From Clytia hemisphaerica (taxonomy: Eukaryota; Cnidaria; Hydrozoa; Leptothecata; Clytiidae), in the NCBI GenBank assembly GCA_902728285.1, contig CACVBU010000590.1, positions 461,897 through 525,896 on the forward strand: DNA of 64,000 bases. Direction: 5' to 3'. The notes beneath the pieces were generated by a model that was given only the letters and a program-made list of their open reading frames with translations, ran no database searches and was not told the DNA's origin. This document shows positions 48,627 through 60,072 of the stretch, in pieces; position 1 is the stretch's first letter; the number at the start of each line of letters is the position of its first letter. The position numbers and the translations under genes are program-made.

Positions 48627-50479
48627 ACAAGAAGCCGAAGCGGCATGAAGGCCCAGCTGACGTGGCAATAACCAAATGTCGTTTGTATTGGGTATATACC
48701 TTAAAAGAACCAATGTTTGCGGAATCGTATTTTTGCAATTTTAGGGTTTGAAAGAAAACATTGAATCTTAGAATTCTAATGCACACATTTTCGGCAGAGA
48801 TTGAAATACAGAAAATTCAAAAAGTTAAATAAGTTCGAAAATTGGCTGAAAAAAAAACAAAAAAAAACAGCAATGAAACGCAATATATGTATATAATAGA
48901 TTTACTTTATGTTTTTGTTACTAGTATGAAAGAAAAAATCGGTTTAAATAAATTCACAAACTTCAAATGTCAAATGTTGACCACCAAAATTCAGAAATAT
49001 CGATTTAACGCTTAGCATCATGAAAAACATTCCAAACTTATTCAAATTTACACATGAGCTGCATTTTAGTATCCTTTAATGAGTTACAGCATAAGTTTAC
49101 TTGAAAGAATTCTCTGTCAGGTTTGAAAAATCCAACAACCAACTGTTTAGACGTAGAGCGATGGATCCAAAATTGACCATTTTCACGGGTAGCATCATGA
49201 AAAACATTCCAAACTTATTCAAATTTACACATGAGCTGCATTTTAGTATCCTTTAATGAGTTACAGCATAAGTTTACTTGGGAAAATTCTCTACGTCAGG
49301 TTTGAAAAATCCAGTCACCGACCGTTTAGAGCGAAAAATCCAAAATTGACCATCTTCACGGGTAGCATCATGAAAAACGTTCCAAACTTATTCAAATTTA
49401 CACATGAGCTGCATTTTAGTATCCTTTAATGAGTTACAGCATAAGTTTACTTGGGAAAATTCTCTACGTCAGGTTTGAAAAATCCAGCCACCGTCTGTTT
49501 AGAGAGATAAATCCAAAATTAACCATTTTCACGGCGTAGCATCATGAAAAACATTCCAAACTTATTCAAATTTACACATGAGCTGCATTTTAGTATCCTT
49601 TAATGAGTTACAGCATGAGTTTACTTGGGAAAATTCTCTACGTCAGGTTTGAAAAATCCAGCCACCGTCTGTTTAGAGAGATAAATCCAAAATTAACCAT
49701 TTTCACGGCGTAGCATCATGAAAAACATTCCAAACTTATTCAAATTTACACATGAGCTGCATTTTAGTATCCTTTAATGAGTTACAGCATAAGTTTACTT
49801 GAAAAAATTCTCTGTCAGGTTTGAAAAATCCAACCACCGACTGTTTAGATGTAGAGCGATAGATCCAAAATTGACCATTTTCACGGGTAGCATCATGAAA
49901 AACATTCCAAACTTATTCAAATTTACACATGAGCTGCATTTTAGTATCCTTTAATGAGTTACAGCATAAGTTTACTTGAAAAAATTCTCTGTCAGGTTTG
50001 AAAAATCCAACCACCGACCGTTTTAGAGCGAAAAATCCGAAATTGACCATCTTCACGGGTAGCATCATGAAAAACATTCCAAACTTATTCAAATTTACAC
50101 ATGAGCTGCATTTTAGTATCCTTAAATGACTTACAACATAAGTTTACGTGAAAAAAGTCTCTGTCAAGCTTGAAATATAAAACTCCAACATCCAAATGCT
50201 CCTACTTGCTCCCTGACCTGAGCTGACTCCATCCATCTTGAAAACCTTAAAAAATACTTTGCCATAAAGAGAATGAAATTTGACTTTACTACCAATTCAA
50301 TCCAATTTAAGAGTAGGTCAAACATCGCGCGGGTAGGCGAGGCAAAAATTCTAAATCGGCCGCTGGTTTAGCCTGGACTACTGGACTTGTTAATTTATTG
50401 CGCGCACAGGCTCCGACAAAGCCAAAATCTTTTCGGTCAGTTGCTTTTTAAAGGCCCACTTGCGCTGCGCGGCTGGGCC
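48627..50479 (-). mobile_element. Helentron-like (HINE-type) insertion in the Penelope tail
   Basis: The uninterrupted upstream copy reads TAGTTTGAATAACCAAATAG. Here 1.85 kb separates TTTGAA from AATAACC. Read on the minus strand, it starts GGCCCAGCCGCG and ends with GCTGGGCC, a GCCGCTTCGGC hairpin and TTCTTG, at a T/T site. Matching subterminal inverted repeats, a 3' hairpin and T-T insertion are Helentron features. It has no Rep/helicase gene. The core is a satellite-like array. AATAACCAAAT also occurs at 48667, so a second event there is possible. Confidence 0.55.
49013..50155. repeat. 172 bp tandem repeat, seven copies
   Basis: Copies start at about 49013, 49191, 49362, 49536, 49710, 49886 and 50059. 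The shared core is TAGCATCATGAAAAACATTC, then CAAACTTATTCAAATTTACA and CATGAGCTGCATTTTAGTAT. The joining segment (CCACCGWCYGTTTAGA) varies most. It lies within the Helentron-like insertion. Confidence 0.92.
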
Positions 50480-50762
50480 AATAACCAAATAGACACTCGT
50501 AGCCTTATGCTTTTCAGAAATGGAGTCACGTGAGACTTAATGATATTTATAGCTTTTTAATAATTCCCTATACTGTAATATATTTTATCGTCACTTAAAT
50601 TTTTATTGCTTTTAATTACTCACATTTTTTTTTCCAATTTTTTCAATAAATTTGTTACTTTCTTTTTACTTGTATGATAACTGATGATGGCGTAAGCCGA
50701 AAAGCTTTTTATTCAATTTTTCAAATATATTTTACATCACAACTTAACATGGCGAAAATTCA

Positions 50763-51460
50763 CTTGACATTAAAGTACTTTATCATGTCTTGGCAAGGTC
50801 CACGCTTTCTTAATTACTCTTGATATAATTAATTTAAACAGCAGTCTGTTCCTAAAATGTCAAAACGTATGTAAGCAATAACAGTTTTTATTTGGTTTTA
50901 AAGCAATGTTAAATGAAGACCAGATGGGTCTGTTTGTTAGGGTCAAGCTGGAGTTTTTACAAGTTCTTTGATGACCATGTTGGTCGTTAAATGTTGAGAC
51001 AAACGATTTTATTACTTTTTCTAAAGAACGCATCATCCCTATTGTTTAGAAATAACCAATCATTTAAGCATCTTGTAAAAACTATAGCTCATCCTGTTTG
51101 TTATGGGTGTGCAAGTTGTAACATAACAAGAGTGTGCAAGTTGTGTAACTCAATGGTAGATGGGTAATTATGGAGGGTACTAAATTTGCCATATTTTCTT
51201 TTCGCTAAAATTAGTTCTATGTTAATTTTTAATATTGTTATGTTTAAGTATTAAATTTTTTATATTATCGTGTCACTTCATGTATATCTAAAATTTGATT
51301 TCTGAGTGACATATCCTTATATAAAAGAGTGTGTGTAGCCCAAGTTCGAAAATTAAGCACTAGATTTTAATAAATTGAAAAATCTTACAAAATTTTAAAC
51401 TACTGAAAATCTAAACCAAGTTAGATATATGCCAAACGTAAATATAAATCTACACCATGA
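50763..51460. other. Between the Penelope-like element and the DDE gene
   Basis: Nothing is recognised. TTTATATAAAAG-like AT-rich words near 51320 could include the poly(A) region of the minus-strand gene that follows. Confidence 0.35.
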
Positions 51461-51462
51461 TT

Positions 51463-52437
51463 TCAATCATTTATCAAGGGATTGAAATTTTCACTGATAT
51501 ATTGTTCTTCTTCTGTTAATATGTTATCTATTTCTGGAATTTCTACATAGTTGTCTGTTTGCAGCTCAGGCTCAGCCCCATAATTATCAACTCCATAATC
51601 TTCATATATTAGCGAGGTGTCTTCCATTAGTGTCTCGGTTTCAAAAAAGCCACGTGTCCAAACTTGAATGGGGGTCAAATTTCCTTCTGTTCTCAAAGGA
51701 TGGTTATTCCAGGTACTTGCAAACTCATTTAAAGGCCTGTTGATTCGTGGAATGAAAATGTAGTACAAACAAAACAAATGGAGCTCGTTATCCGGATCAA
51801 GATAATCAATTGCTTCCATTGATCTGAACAAATCTATAAAAAGGATAGCAACATACACTTTTACGTCAACCCATAATCTTTCAATGCGTTGGTTATGGAC
51901 TGACCTACCAGTGATAAACGGCTTCTTATCAACACCAAATCTTTCTAGCATCCATCTTGCAACTGCTGTATTCTCCATGCCATGATCATTACGAATTCTT
52001 ATTGGGCAACGAAACTGATGTAAACTATTCAAAAATAGATTCAGTACTGTGTCTGCACGGTTATTGGAAGAAAATTTCAAGAAAGTAATGGTTCGAGAGT
52101 ATCCATCTATACAGCCATGAATAACTAACCTCCAACGTATGAATTTGTGGAAGCCATCCATATGCCTATAAACAAAAATGAATAAATCATCGGAATATTC
52201 TTTTAAAAAAAACCCTGTTAGCCAGAAAAAATAAGATACTAATATCCAGAATTTCTTTTGGATTTTTCAAGGTTTTCAGAAAATCCTGATTTAGTTATAA
52301 TCAGTTAGGGTTAGGGTTGGAGCTTGAGGGTCACAATATAGTGTCCATAAAATGTTTTCGATGTTCTCTCAATGTACTTTCTGCAACACCAAGAAGATCA
52401 GCAATTTGGCTCCATTTCTCTCTCGTCCTTGCGTACT
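51463..52437 (-). CDS. DDE integrase-like core gene, two exons visible
   Basis: The main exon (51463-52165) encodes an RNase H-fold integrase core of the kind annotated as integrase catalytic/core domain genes in fish and cnidarians. Landmarks are HMDGFHKFIRWRLVIHGCID, then RCPIRIRNDHGMEN, FITGRSVHNQRIERLWVDV and FASTWNNHPLRTEGNLTP. The acidic triad is probably Asp in MDG, Asp in RND and Glu in QRIERLW, all present. The exon has a TTTATAG acceptor and the stop is intact after about 232 codons. A probable upstream exon (about 52336-52437) reads EKWSQIADLLGVAESTLREH, a helix-turn-helix as usual in front of this core. The intron is about 170 bp. The 5' part is missing, because the next sequence to the right is a LINE remnant. 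It could be a domesticated or still mobile gene. Confidence 0.7.
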
Positions 52438-52654
52438 CTGTGTGCAAAGTTCATTTGGCTCATCGAGATAAATTCTGATTCTGTTTTTTTTTCGTACTTT
52501 CGTTTTAAATGAGATAGTATAGTTTCAAATGAGATAGAATCATTTTAAATGAGATGGTATCGTTTTAAAAAGATTGTATTTAATGGCGCTTCCGCGCGCC
52601 ATAGAAGAAAATTAAAACATAGGCAGAAAGACTGATCATACAGGTAAGTACATC

Positions 52655-53185
52655 AGAAAAGGAAAGAAAGGAGGATTTGTTTCACTTCATCGTAATAATT
52701 TACGAAATTTGACGGCGAACCTTCTGAGTAACACATGCAAGGATGTTTGTGTTGAGCCAGCTAGAGAGGAGTTTAATGAACGCTCAGCTATTATTTCAAA
52801 CAATGCACGTTTAGACATTAAAGCACAGGGTTTCCTGGCAAGCAGGGACAGTTGGCCTTTTTTGATATAAGGGTATACGCCAACCAGAGCCTCAAAAAGT
52901 GTTTTGAAATAAACGAAAAGGAGAAAAATAAATGTTATGGTGAACGCATTCTTCAAATTTAACACGGTTCGTTTACTCCCCTTGTTTTCTCCGCTACTGG
53001 TGGAATGGGGCGAGAAACAACAAAAATTTACTCTCGTTTAGCTGAGACTCTCGGCGAGAAAAAGAACATCACCTACTCTCTAATGGTTACGTGGTTGCGA
53101 AGAAAGTTGCGAAGAAAAATTTCTTTCTTCCTAATAAGCGCTGTTGCTATGTGTATTAGAGGAAGCCGATCGTCTAGGTCGCAGA
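52655..53185 (+). pseudogene. C-terminal remnant of a mobile-element protein, frameshifted
   Basis: In one frame it reads GGFVSLHRNNLRNLTANLLS, then CKDVCVEPARE, NARLDIKAQGFLASRDSWPF. After frameshifts it continues DIRVYA, then GRETTKIYSRLAETLGEKKN, TYSLMVTWLRRK, ISFFLISAVAMCIRGSR. This order (LHRNNLRDLTANLL, NARLDVAARGFW, FDVRVFNP, YSxxxxWLRxKISF, CVRGSR) is a common C-terminal segment of retroelement-derived proteins in invertebrate genomes. At least two frameshifts make it dead. A family C MITE is inserted at its very end. Confidence 0.7.
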
Positions 53186-53731
53186 TAGCCTGGAAATCCA
53201 AGCGTTAAACTTTTTACACAGTCTAGTTTATGATATTTTTGCTGCTTGTTTAACGCTTGGCGCAGGTAACGCGCTTGCAGGGAGATTTTTCCCTGCAATG
53301 CAGGTTCGACCTGATTGGCCAGTTTTCGGCGTATTACTTAACAGTACCTTCGCGCGCATTTTGATAATTTCGATGCGCGCGTATAATTCATGGAAAAAGC
53401 TGACCTTGCAGAAAAAAGGAAAACAAATGAAAATGAAAACATAGATTCATTTCGAAACAAAATGGCTGTTGGCTGGAAGTCTAAATACATGTGGCTGATG
53501 TTTTGATGTGGTTTTTAGTAGTTTTGAAAGAGTTTTTATGGTAAGTTGATTATGTGTGTTTGCCTGGGTTTCCAAAGTTCAGCAAGTCTGTCAACAAGGG
53601 TTCACACACAGACTGTTTATAACATTCTGTATCAGACTAATCTACCTGCACCAAACTCTATAATTTTAGAACTTTGTGAGGTGAGGTATTTTTTATTTTT
53701 TCTAAGATTATGAGCTTGGATTCCCAGGCTA
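53186..53731. mobile_element. Family C MITE, copy 1
   Basis: The 546 bp element has ends TAGCCTGGAAATCCAAGC and (inverted) TAGCCTGGGAATCCAAGC. GGTCGCAGA flanks both sides (53177-53185 and 53732-53740), a clean 9 bp duplication. The interior has no gene. A 9 bp duplication points to the Mutator-like superfamily, though the class cannot be proved without a transposase. Confidence 0.88.
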
Positions 53732-54109
53732 GGTCGCAGAAAGAACTGTTAGATTCTCTAGACAAGGGTAACCCCATTGTCAGTGAAACAAAACACCTTT
53801 CCCGTAATTCGTAAAACTAATGCGCGCGTGTTATGCGCAGATATGTAATTTTTGCGCAGATATGTAATTTCTGCGCAGATATGTAATTATTTTGCGCAGA
53901 TATGTAATTTCTGCGCAAGTATGTAATTATTTTGCGCAACTATGTAATTTTGAGCTGCGCAGATATGTAATTAAATTTCTGCGCAGATATGTAAAACACG
54001 ACCTTTTGGACTTAGTTATTTTTTGAAAAACTGACTCGATTTTAACATTAATTTTTCATATACAAGAAGTAATATCTTGAACATTGTTCTTGGACTAAGG
54101 CAAACTTTT

Positions 54110-55550
54110 GGCGATTGTTGTTTTTATTATAAGCATCATCTTTATAAGAAACAAGTCAATATCTTTTTATCAAAGTGATATTGGCTTTCGGCGTTTGGTT
54201 CTATCAAAGCACCTAGGGGACTGTGCTAATGAGGAAAATTTTTTTTTTCTTGTAAGCATCAACTTTATAAGAACACAATTCATAACTCTTAAACCAATGA
54301 TTATTAGCTTACGGCGTTTGGCTTTTTCAAAGCAAATATAGGATTGTGCTTAAGCTAGAAAAATTTATTTTTCTTATAAGCATTAACTTTATAAGAACAC
54401 AATTCATAACTCCCAAACCAATAGATATTAGCTTTAGGTGATCGGTTCTTTCAAAGCAAACATAGGATAGTGCTTAAGCTAGAAAACTTTGTTTTTCTTA
54501 TAAGCATCAACTTTATAAGAACAAAATTCATAACTCCTAAACCAATGATTATTAGCTTTCGGCGTTTGGTTTTTTCAAAGCATATATAGGATTGTGCTTA
54601 AGCTAGAAAACTTTGTTTTTCTTATAAGCATCAACTTTATAAGAACAAAATTCATAACTCCTAAACCAATGATTATTAGCTTTCGGCGTTTGGTTTTTTC
54701 AAAGCATATAATAGGATTGTGCTTAAGCTAGAATTTTTTTTTTATAAGCATCAACTTTATAAGAACACAATTCATAACTCCCAAACCAATAGATATTAGC
54801 TTTCGGTGATCGGTTTTTTCAAAGCAAACATAGGATAGTGCTTAAGCTAGAAAATTTTGTTTTACTTATAAGCATCAACTTTATAAGAACACAATTCATA
54901 ACTCCTAAACCAATGATTATTAGCTTTCGGCGTTTGGTTTTTTCAAAGCATATATAGGATTGTGCTTAAGCTAGAAAACTTTGTTTTTCTTATAAGCATC
55001 AACTTTATAAGAACAAAATTCATAACTCCTAAACCAATGATTATTAGCTTTCGGCGTTTGTTTTTTTCAAAGCATATAATAGGATTGTGCTTAAGCTAGA
55101 ATTTTTTTTTTATAAGCATCAACTTTATAAGAACACAATTCATAACTCCCAAACCAATAGATATTAGCTTTCGGTGATCGGTTCTTTCAAAGCAAACATA
55201 GGATAGTGCTTAAGCTAGAAAATTTTGTTTTACTTATAAGCATCAACTTTATAAGAACACAATTCATAACTCCTAAACCAATGATTATTAGCTTTCGGCG
55301 TTTGGTTTTTTCAAAGCATATATAGGATTGTGCTTAAGCTAGAAAAATTTATTTTTCTTACAAGCATCAACTTTATAAGAACACAATTCATAACTCTCAA
55401 ACCAATAGATATTAGCTTTCGGTGATCACTTCTTTCAAAGCAAATATAGGATTGTGCTTAAGCTAGAAAATTTTTTTTTATAAGCATCAACTTTAAAAGA
55501 ACACAATTCATAACTCCTAAACAATATTTGTTAGCTTTTGTTTACTAAAT
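54110..55550. repeat. Left array of the foldback element, 123 bp units
   Basis: About twelve copies alternate between two subtypes, one with TTTCGGCGTTTGGTTTTTTC and one with TTTCGGTGATCGGTTCTTTC. Neighbouring pairs are more alike than single units, which suggests amplification by pairs. Confidence 0.9.
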
Positions 55551-56144
55551 CAAAACTTTTGAAAGCCTATTCCACTTAGAAAAAAACCTTGTTCTTATAA
55601 AATTCTAATAAACTAATGTTAGATTTAGCAAAATTTCCTATTTCTTTCGATAGAGCCATAGTGTCATTGTGAATGCCAATTCCACTTAAAAAAAAATAAA
55701 TTCGTCTCCTTTTAGATCGCTTAATATCAAATATTTTGCCTTAGTTTAATTTGCAAGGGGAAAATAAGAAAGACATTTAATTTTTTTAAATGTCTTTAAC
55801 AATCAGTGTCAAAATATTCCTGAAGTGTATAACATTCTACATAATTTAAAGTTCGAGCGAAAATCACAACTTCGATAATCCCACTCTATTTCATTGGATA
55901 ATTCAATCAAATATAATGACTTTGCTCGTAGATCGAGCCATGAAAAGGAAAAGGGATTTTTTTATCATAAATTAGTCCATGTATTGGTAAAGACAACCAA
56001 TAGAATTTTACTTTATCTCACTGTAATGTAAAGAAATGCAACCCATATCTACACAATCAATAAAGTTTACATAGGTGTGACTATCTCGAGTCGAGGTTCT
56101 ATCGAAGATCTCATTTGTACTTTTCTATTAGGTTGTAAAAACTA

Positions 56145-56290
56145 CCGTATTTCTTCGAATAAACGCCTTGGGCGTAATTTTAAGACTTTCAGGAGGGGTG
56201 TTAAAGAAAAGGGTGTTAATTAAAAATTTTAAAACCTCCCATTGAGGGGAGTCTTTTTTCTTAGAGTATTCGTAGGAATACTGTAATTAC
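56145..56290. mobile_element. Small inverted-repeat element in the centre of the foldback
   Basis: CTACCGTATTTCTTCGAATA near 56145 faces an inverted AGAGTATTCGTAGGAATACTG near 56265-56285. The interior has GTGTTAA repeats. It is probably a nested MITE, but boundaries are not exact. Confidence 0.45.
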
Positions 56291-56349
56291 GGAAAAGTAT
56301 ATACTATTCTACCAAGAGTTGTTTTTAGGGAAAATTAATATGCTCATAT

Positions 56350-57330
56350 TGTGCGCCGTCCCTTGTTTACTTTGTAAGAACTAATAGCCAAAGGGTATAT
56401 CACCGTCTATCAAGACTTATTGATTTGATTCTTATAAAGTAGTTGCTTATAAGAAAAATAAATATGATCATACTATGCGCCGTCCCTTATTTACTTTGTA
56501 AGAACTAATTACCGAAAGGTATATGACCGTCTATCTAGAGTTATTGATTTAATTCTTATATAGCTGATGCTTATAACAAAAATAGTCACATCCATTTAAG
56601 GCCCTATTCCATGTTTCCTTTGAAAGAACCAATCACCGAAAGCTAAAACTTAGTGGTTGAAAAGTTATAGAGAATTTTCTTATAAAGATGATTCTTATAA
56701 GAAAAATTATTACTTTCATTTTAGGCGCTATTCCATGTTTCCTTTGAAAGAACCAATTACCGAAAGCTAAAACTTAGAGGATGAAAAGTTATAGAGAATT
56801 TTCTTATAACGATGATTCTTATAAGAAAAATAATTACTTTCATTTTAGGCGCTATTCCATGTTACCTTTGAAAGAACCAATTACCGAAAGCTAAAACTTA
56901 GTGGTTGAAAAGTTAAAGAGAATTTTCTTATAACGATGATTCTTATAAGAAAAATAATTACTTTCATTCTAGGCGCTATTCCATGTTTCCTTTGAAAGAA
57001 CCAATTACCGAAAGCTAAAACTTAGTGGTTGAAAAGTTAAAGAGAATTTTCTTATAACGATGATTCTTATAAGAAAAATAATTACTTTCATTCTAGGCGC
57101 TATTCCATGTTTCCTTTGAAAGAACCAATCACCGAAAGCTAAAACTTAGTCCTTGAAAAGTTATAGATCATTTTCTTATAAAGATGATTCTTATAAGAAA
57201 AATAATTACTCTCATTTTAGGCGCTATTCCATATTTCCTTTGAAAGAACCAATTATCGAAAGCTAAAACTTAGTGGTTGAAAAGTTATAGATCATTTTCT
57301 TAGAAAGTTGATGCTTATAAGATATTACTT
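56350..57330. repeat. Right array of the foldback element, inverted orientation
   Basis: About eight units of 123-124 bp carry TTCCTTTGAAAGAACCAAT and CCGAAAGCTAAAACTTAGTG. Compared with the left array they are reverse complements with a different consensus, so the two arms have evolved separately. Confidence 0.88.
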
Positions 57331-57519
57331 CTTGTATCTGATAGGAATTAGCTAAAATACCTTAATTCGAAAAAAGGTAAAAGTGATGGTAAAAGCTGTC
57401 AAGGGGGTACCATTGATTTTAAAGATCGTGTTTTACATATCTGCGCAGAAATTTAATTACATATCTGCGCTATGGTGGGTTTTTGGTAGCAAAATTCGCT
57501 AGCTTATTTTTCGATGGAT

Positions 57520-57685
57520 AAATGCAAATTTCGTTCGTTAAATTCAAATTTCGTTCGGTAAATTCAAATTTCGTTCGGTAAATTCCAAATTTTTGTGCGG
57601 TAAATTCAAATTTTTTGTTCGGTAAATTCAAATTTTTTGTTCGCCACAGTTAAATTTCATTCGGTAAATTTCAATTCCGTTTTCA
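57520..57685. repeat. TTCGGTAAATTCAAATTT tandem repeat
   Basis: AAATTTCGTTCGGTAAATTC is repeated about eight times with small insertions in the T run. It starts 50 bases beyond the foldback element. Confidence 0.85.
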
Positions 57686-58047
57686 TTATTTCATTTGAAT
57701 TATTTGCCATTGATCACAAATTCTAAATTTTTGCTTTTTCTGGTCTTTAAAATTACACATCATGGGTCTTTGAAATACACGAAAAGTTGGTCAGTCTGGT
57801 CAGTAGAATCACATCAACAATCAACACGTGCGACTGACAGTAGTGGTGGTGGTGATGCAGTCCGAAACCTGCTCCTCTTGCCTGGTTTGTACATAACGTA
57901 TCTTTCTTTTATTCATTCTCATGTGCAGGAAATTTGTGCCATAAGTATTCTGTTAGTCAAGATCTCCTTGGTGCACAAACTGAACTCCTCTTTTCGTTAG
58001 GAATTCCAATCAACTCTGCTTTTTTCTGGGGTATAATGCCTGAGTGT
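57686..58047. other. Unassigned, with a GTGGTGGTG run
   Basis: A 101-codon frame (57695-58000) has no domain and is not called. AGTAGTGGTGGTGGTGATGC near 57840 is a short triplet repeat. Confidence 0.35.
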
Positions 58048-60068
58048 GTGTCAGGGGGTGCATGTCACTAGTCCGACACTATCTAGTCCGACAGTGAAAT
58101 AGTCCGAATCTTTAAAATAAATTTACAATTTGGAAGACTTTTTTTCCGACGTCACTTTTGTCCGAAAACGAAAGATTTTAGAGTGTCGAATGTTGAATAA
58201 GGGTTTTTCACAGAGATGATATTAATAAAAGATCATATTGGCGGCATTTTGACATAATTAGAAATAAAGGACCAACCAGGGTTGTAAATCACTAAAGAAG
58301 GGTCGTAAAAACAGCTAAATCCAATTTCTTGACTCTTGAAAGCCTATCCTAACAAGCTTCCCAAAATTTAAAAGTCTGGTTTAGGGGCCTAAAACCTCAA
58401 AATCGGAACGTTGGATTTTTATAAAGATGTGCCTCCGATTCATATTTCGTTTTTCATATCCAGGCGGTGTCAATCGAACTGTTCGATTATCGAACTAATC
58501 GAACTTAATCGAATCCTATCGAACGATAGCTGTTCGATTACCGAACCCAATCGAACACCTATCGAACTGGGAAAACTTTCGTAAAGTTCGATTACTGTTC
58601 GATTATACGATTATAGTTCGATCGCAGTTCGATGAATACGATTGAGGTTCGATCAGTTTGATTAAGATCAATGAAGTTCGATTGGTTCAACTAAATTGAT
58701 TTATACCTTGCCGCCCAATTTTTGCCCCCGCAAGGAGCGCAGCGACTGAGGAGGCATTCATAGCTTCACGCAATATATTGGACTGGAATCTCGATTTTTT
58801 GCGAATTGTTTTTGTTTTTGTGTTTGCGTCGTAATCGGCTTTCCGGCCAATTAAGTATTCCGCAAAAATATGGCGGTAAATTATACAGCGGTAAATGTTA
58901 TACATATTTTCATGTTACGTTATATGCTATTACCATTATTGCGTATTACATTTTATTAGTTTTGATTTAGCATTGAAAAGCTGAAGCGAGTGTTATAAAT
59001 ACAAATTATAGAAAAAGTATAGTGATTACACCATAACACGAATTACATCTGATTACAATATTACTTCTGCAAATCAAAACAAACAAAATGGCAGACTGGT
59101 TATGATGATGAGCTGATTCATTTTGACTGGAAAAATGAAAAAGTGTTTTGTATGTCAAATTTTGTTTCTTGTCTTTGAAACTAAATACTAACTACTGTAA
59201 TTTAGTCAGAAGTTCACTTCAGCAATGATTTCAATTCTTTTTCCAGAATCTTTAAAGAAATTTGCTTAAGTTTTCAAATGTACATTTGATATTTTTGTTC
59301 AAACTCTAATTTATTTTTGTCTGTCATTTTATTGATAACTACCCTTATTGTTTACAGGGCTTCTTGAGCTTTAAATACCATAATATGGTCGTAACTCGAG
59401 AAAGTCCTTCTTAACTTAGTAAAACAACCGGCAAAGTACAAAAAAGATGAATGTACGCATATGTAAAGTTGAATATCCAAACGTGGTTGACTTTTTCTTT
59501 TGGTCTTCAAAATAATTTACCTCACTTAGAGTGTTTTTACGTCTTTTCAGTGTGGTAAATCTTTTTCAAAAACCTGAAAAAAGTTTGTTTACTCGTTAAA
59601 CTTTACATGCGCACGTTAAACTTTTTCATGCAGTTGTGATAGCCTAAATAACTTACGCTCCAGTGGTTTGGTGAAATAGCTCAGACAGTCATACAGAAAC
59701 ACCATAAAGGGAAAGTATATCGCTAGCTATAAACTCAAAAAGTCTAGCTTCCTGAAGGCACGTCTCTTCGTTGTCTGCGCTGCGATCAGCTTGGAGAAAA
59801 GATTGCATCATGAAAAAGGACTATGCACTTGAAAAGAAATTTAGGCGTGTCGTGGAATAGAAATTATGATTGACAGTTTGACCACGTGACCAGTAGGGTC
59901 ACGTGGATATATAAATAGCGCGACATTTGTAATCCGCGCATTTTAATTTTTCTCAACTGTACGTCTGAATGAACCACAATGGCATTCCTTTACTTTTCTT
60001 TTGACCAACAACATAGAAGATTTTGCTTGAGAAGTGCAATCACAGCGTAAGCTAGTGGAGCCCGGGCC

Positions 60069-60072
60069 TTAA
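60069..60072. other. Right end of a decayed TTAA MITE (family E)
   Basis: Bases 59950-60068 share TTTTCTTTTGACCAA, TAGAAGATTTTGCTTGAGAA and a GGGCC end before TTAA with the copies at 22134 and 37594. A possible left end (GTCTGCGCTGCGATCAG, near 59776) is degenerate. The segment between may carry another insertion. Confidence 0.4.

Larger units (their letters stand above)
45408..50762 (+). mobile_element. Penelope-like element with inverted tail and partial upstream copy
   Basis: The order is: an inverted copy of the 3' tail (45408-45702), a direct 5'-truncated copy with GIY-YIG domain and 3' UTR (45703-46305), the main copy (46306-48626), a foreign insertion (48627-50479), and the 3' tail of the main copy (50480-50762). 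Tail landmarks GATGATGGCGTAAGCCGAAA and GGAGTCACGTGAGACTTAAT occur in all three places. Partly tandem, partly inverted copies are the hallmark of Penelope-like elements. The tail ends AACATGGCGAAAATTCAC, which is also the start of the ORF, so the copies overlap as in pseudo-LTRs. Confidence 0.85.
53835..57470. mobile_element. Foldback-type element with long arms built of tandem repeats
   Basis: The outer ends are GCGCAGATATGTAATT repeats (about eight at 53835-53995, two or three inverted at 57431-57470). Next come inner arms: about twelve 123 bp units on the left (54110-55550) and about eight units in opposite orientation on the right (56350-57330). Left units contain AAGCATCAACTTTATAAGAA and ATTAGCTTTCGGCGTTTGGT. 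Right units contain CTTATAAAGATGATTCTTAT and ACCAATTACCGAAAGCTAA, the inverse words. TAT flanks both sides. The 0.8 kb centre has no gene. This is the architecture of Drosophila Foldback elements. Confidence 0.8.

Noticed and set aside
52303..52316. Interstitial telomere repeat (TTAGGGTTAGGG)
   Set aside because: Only about two units; expected by chance in a window of this size and with no extension on either side.
53835..57470. CRISPR array
   Set aside because: Regularly spaced repeats exist, but units are 123 bp, contiguous and without unique spacers, and the DNA is eukaryotic.
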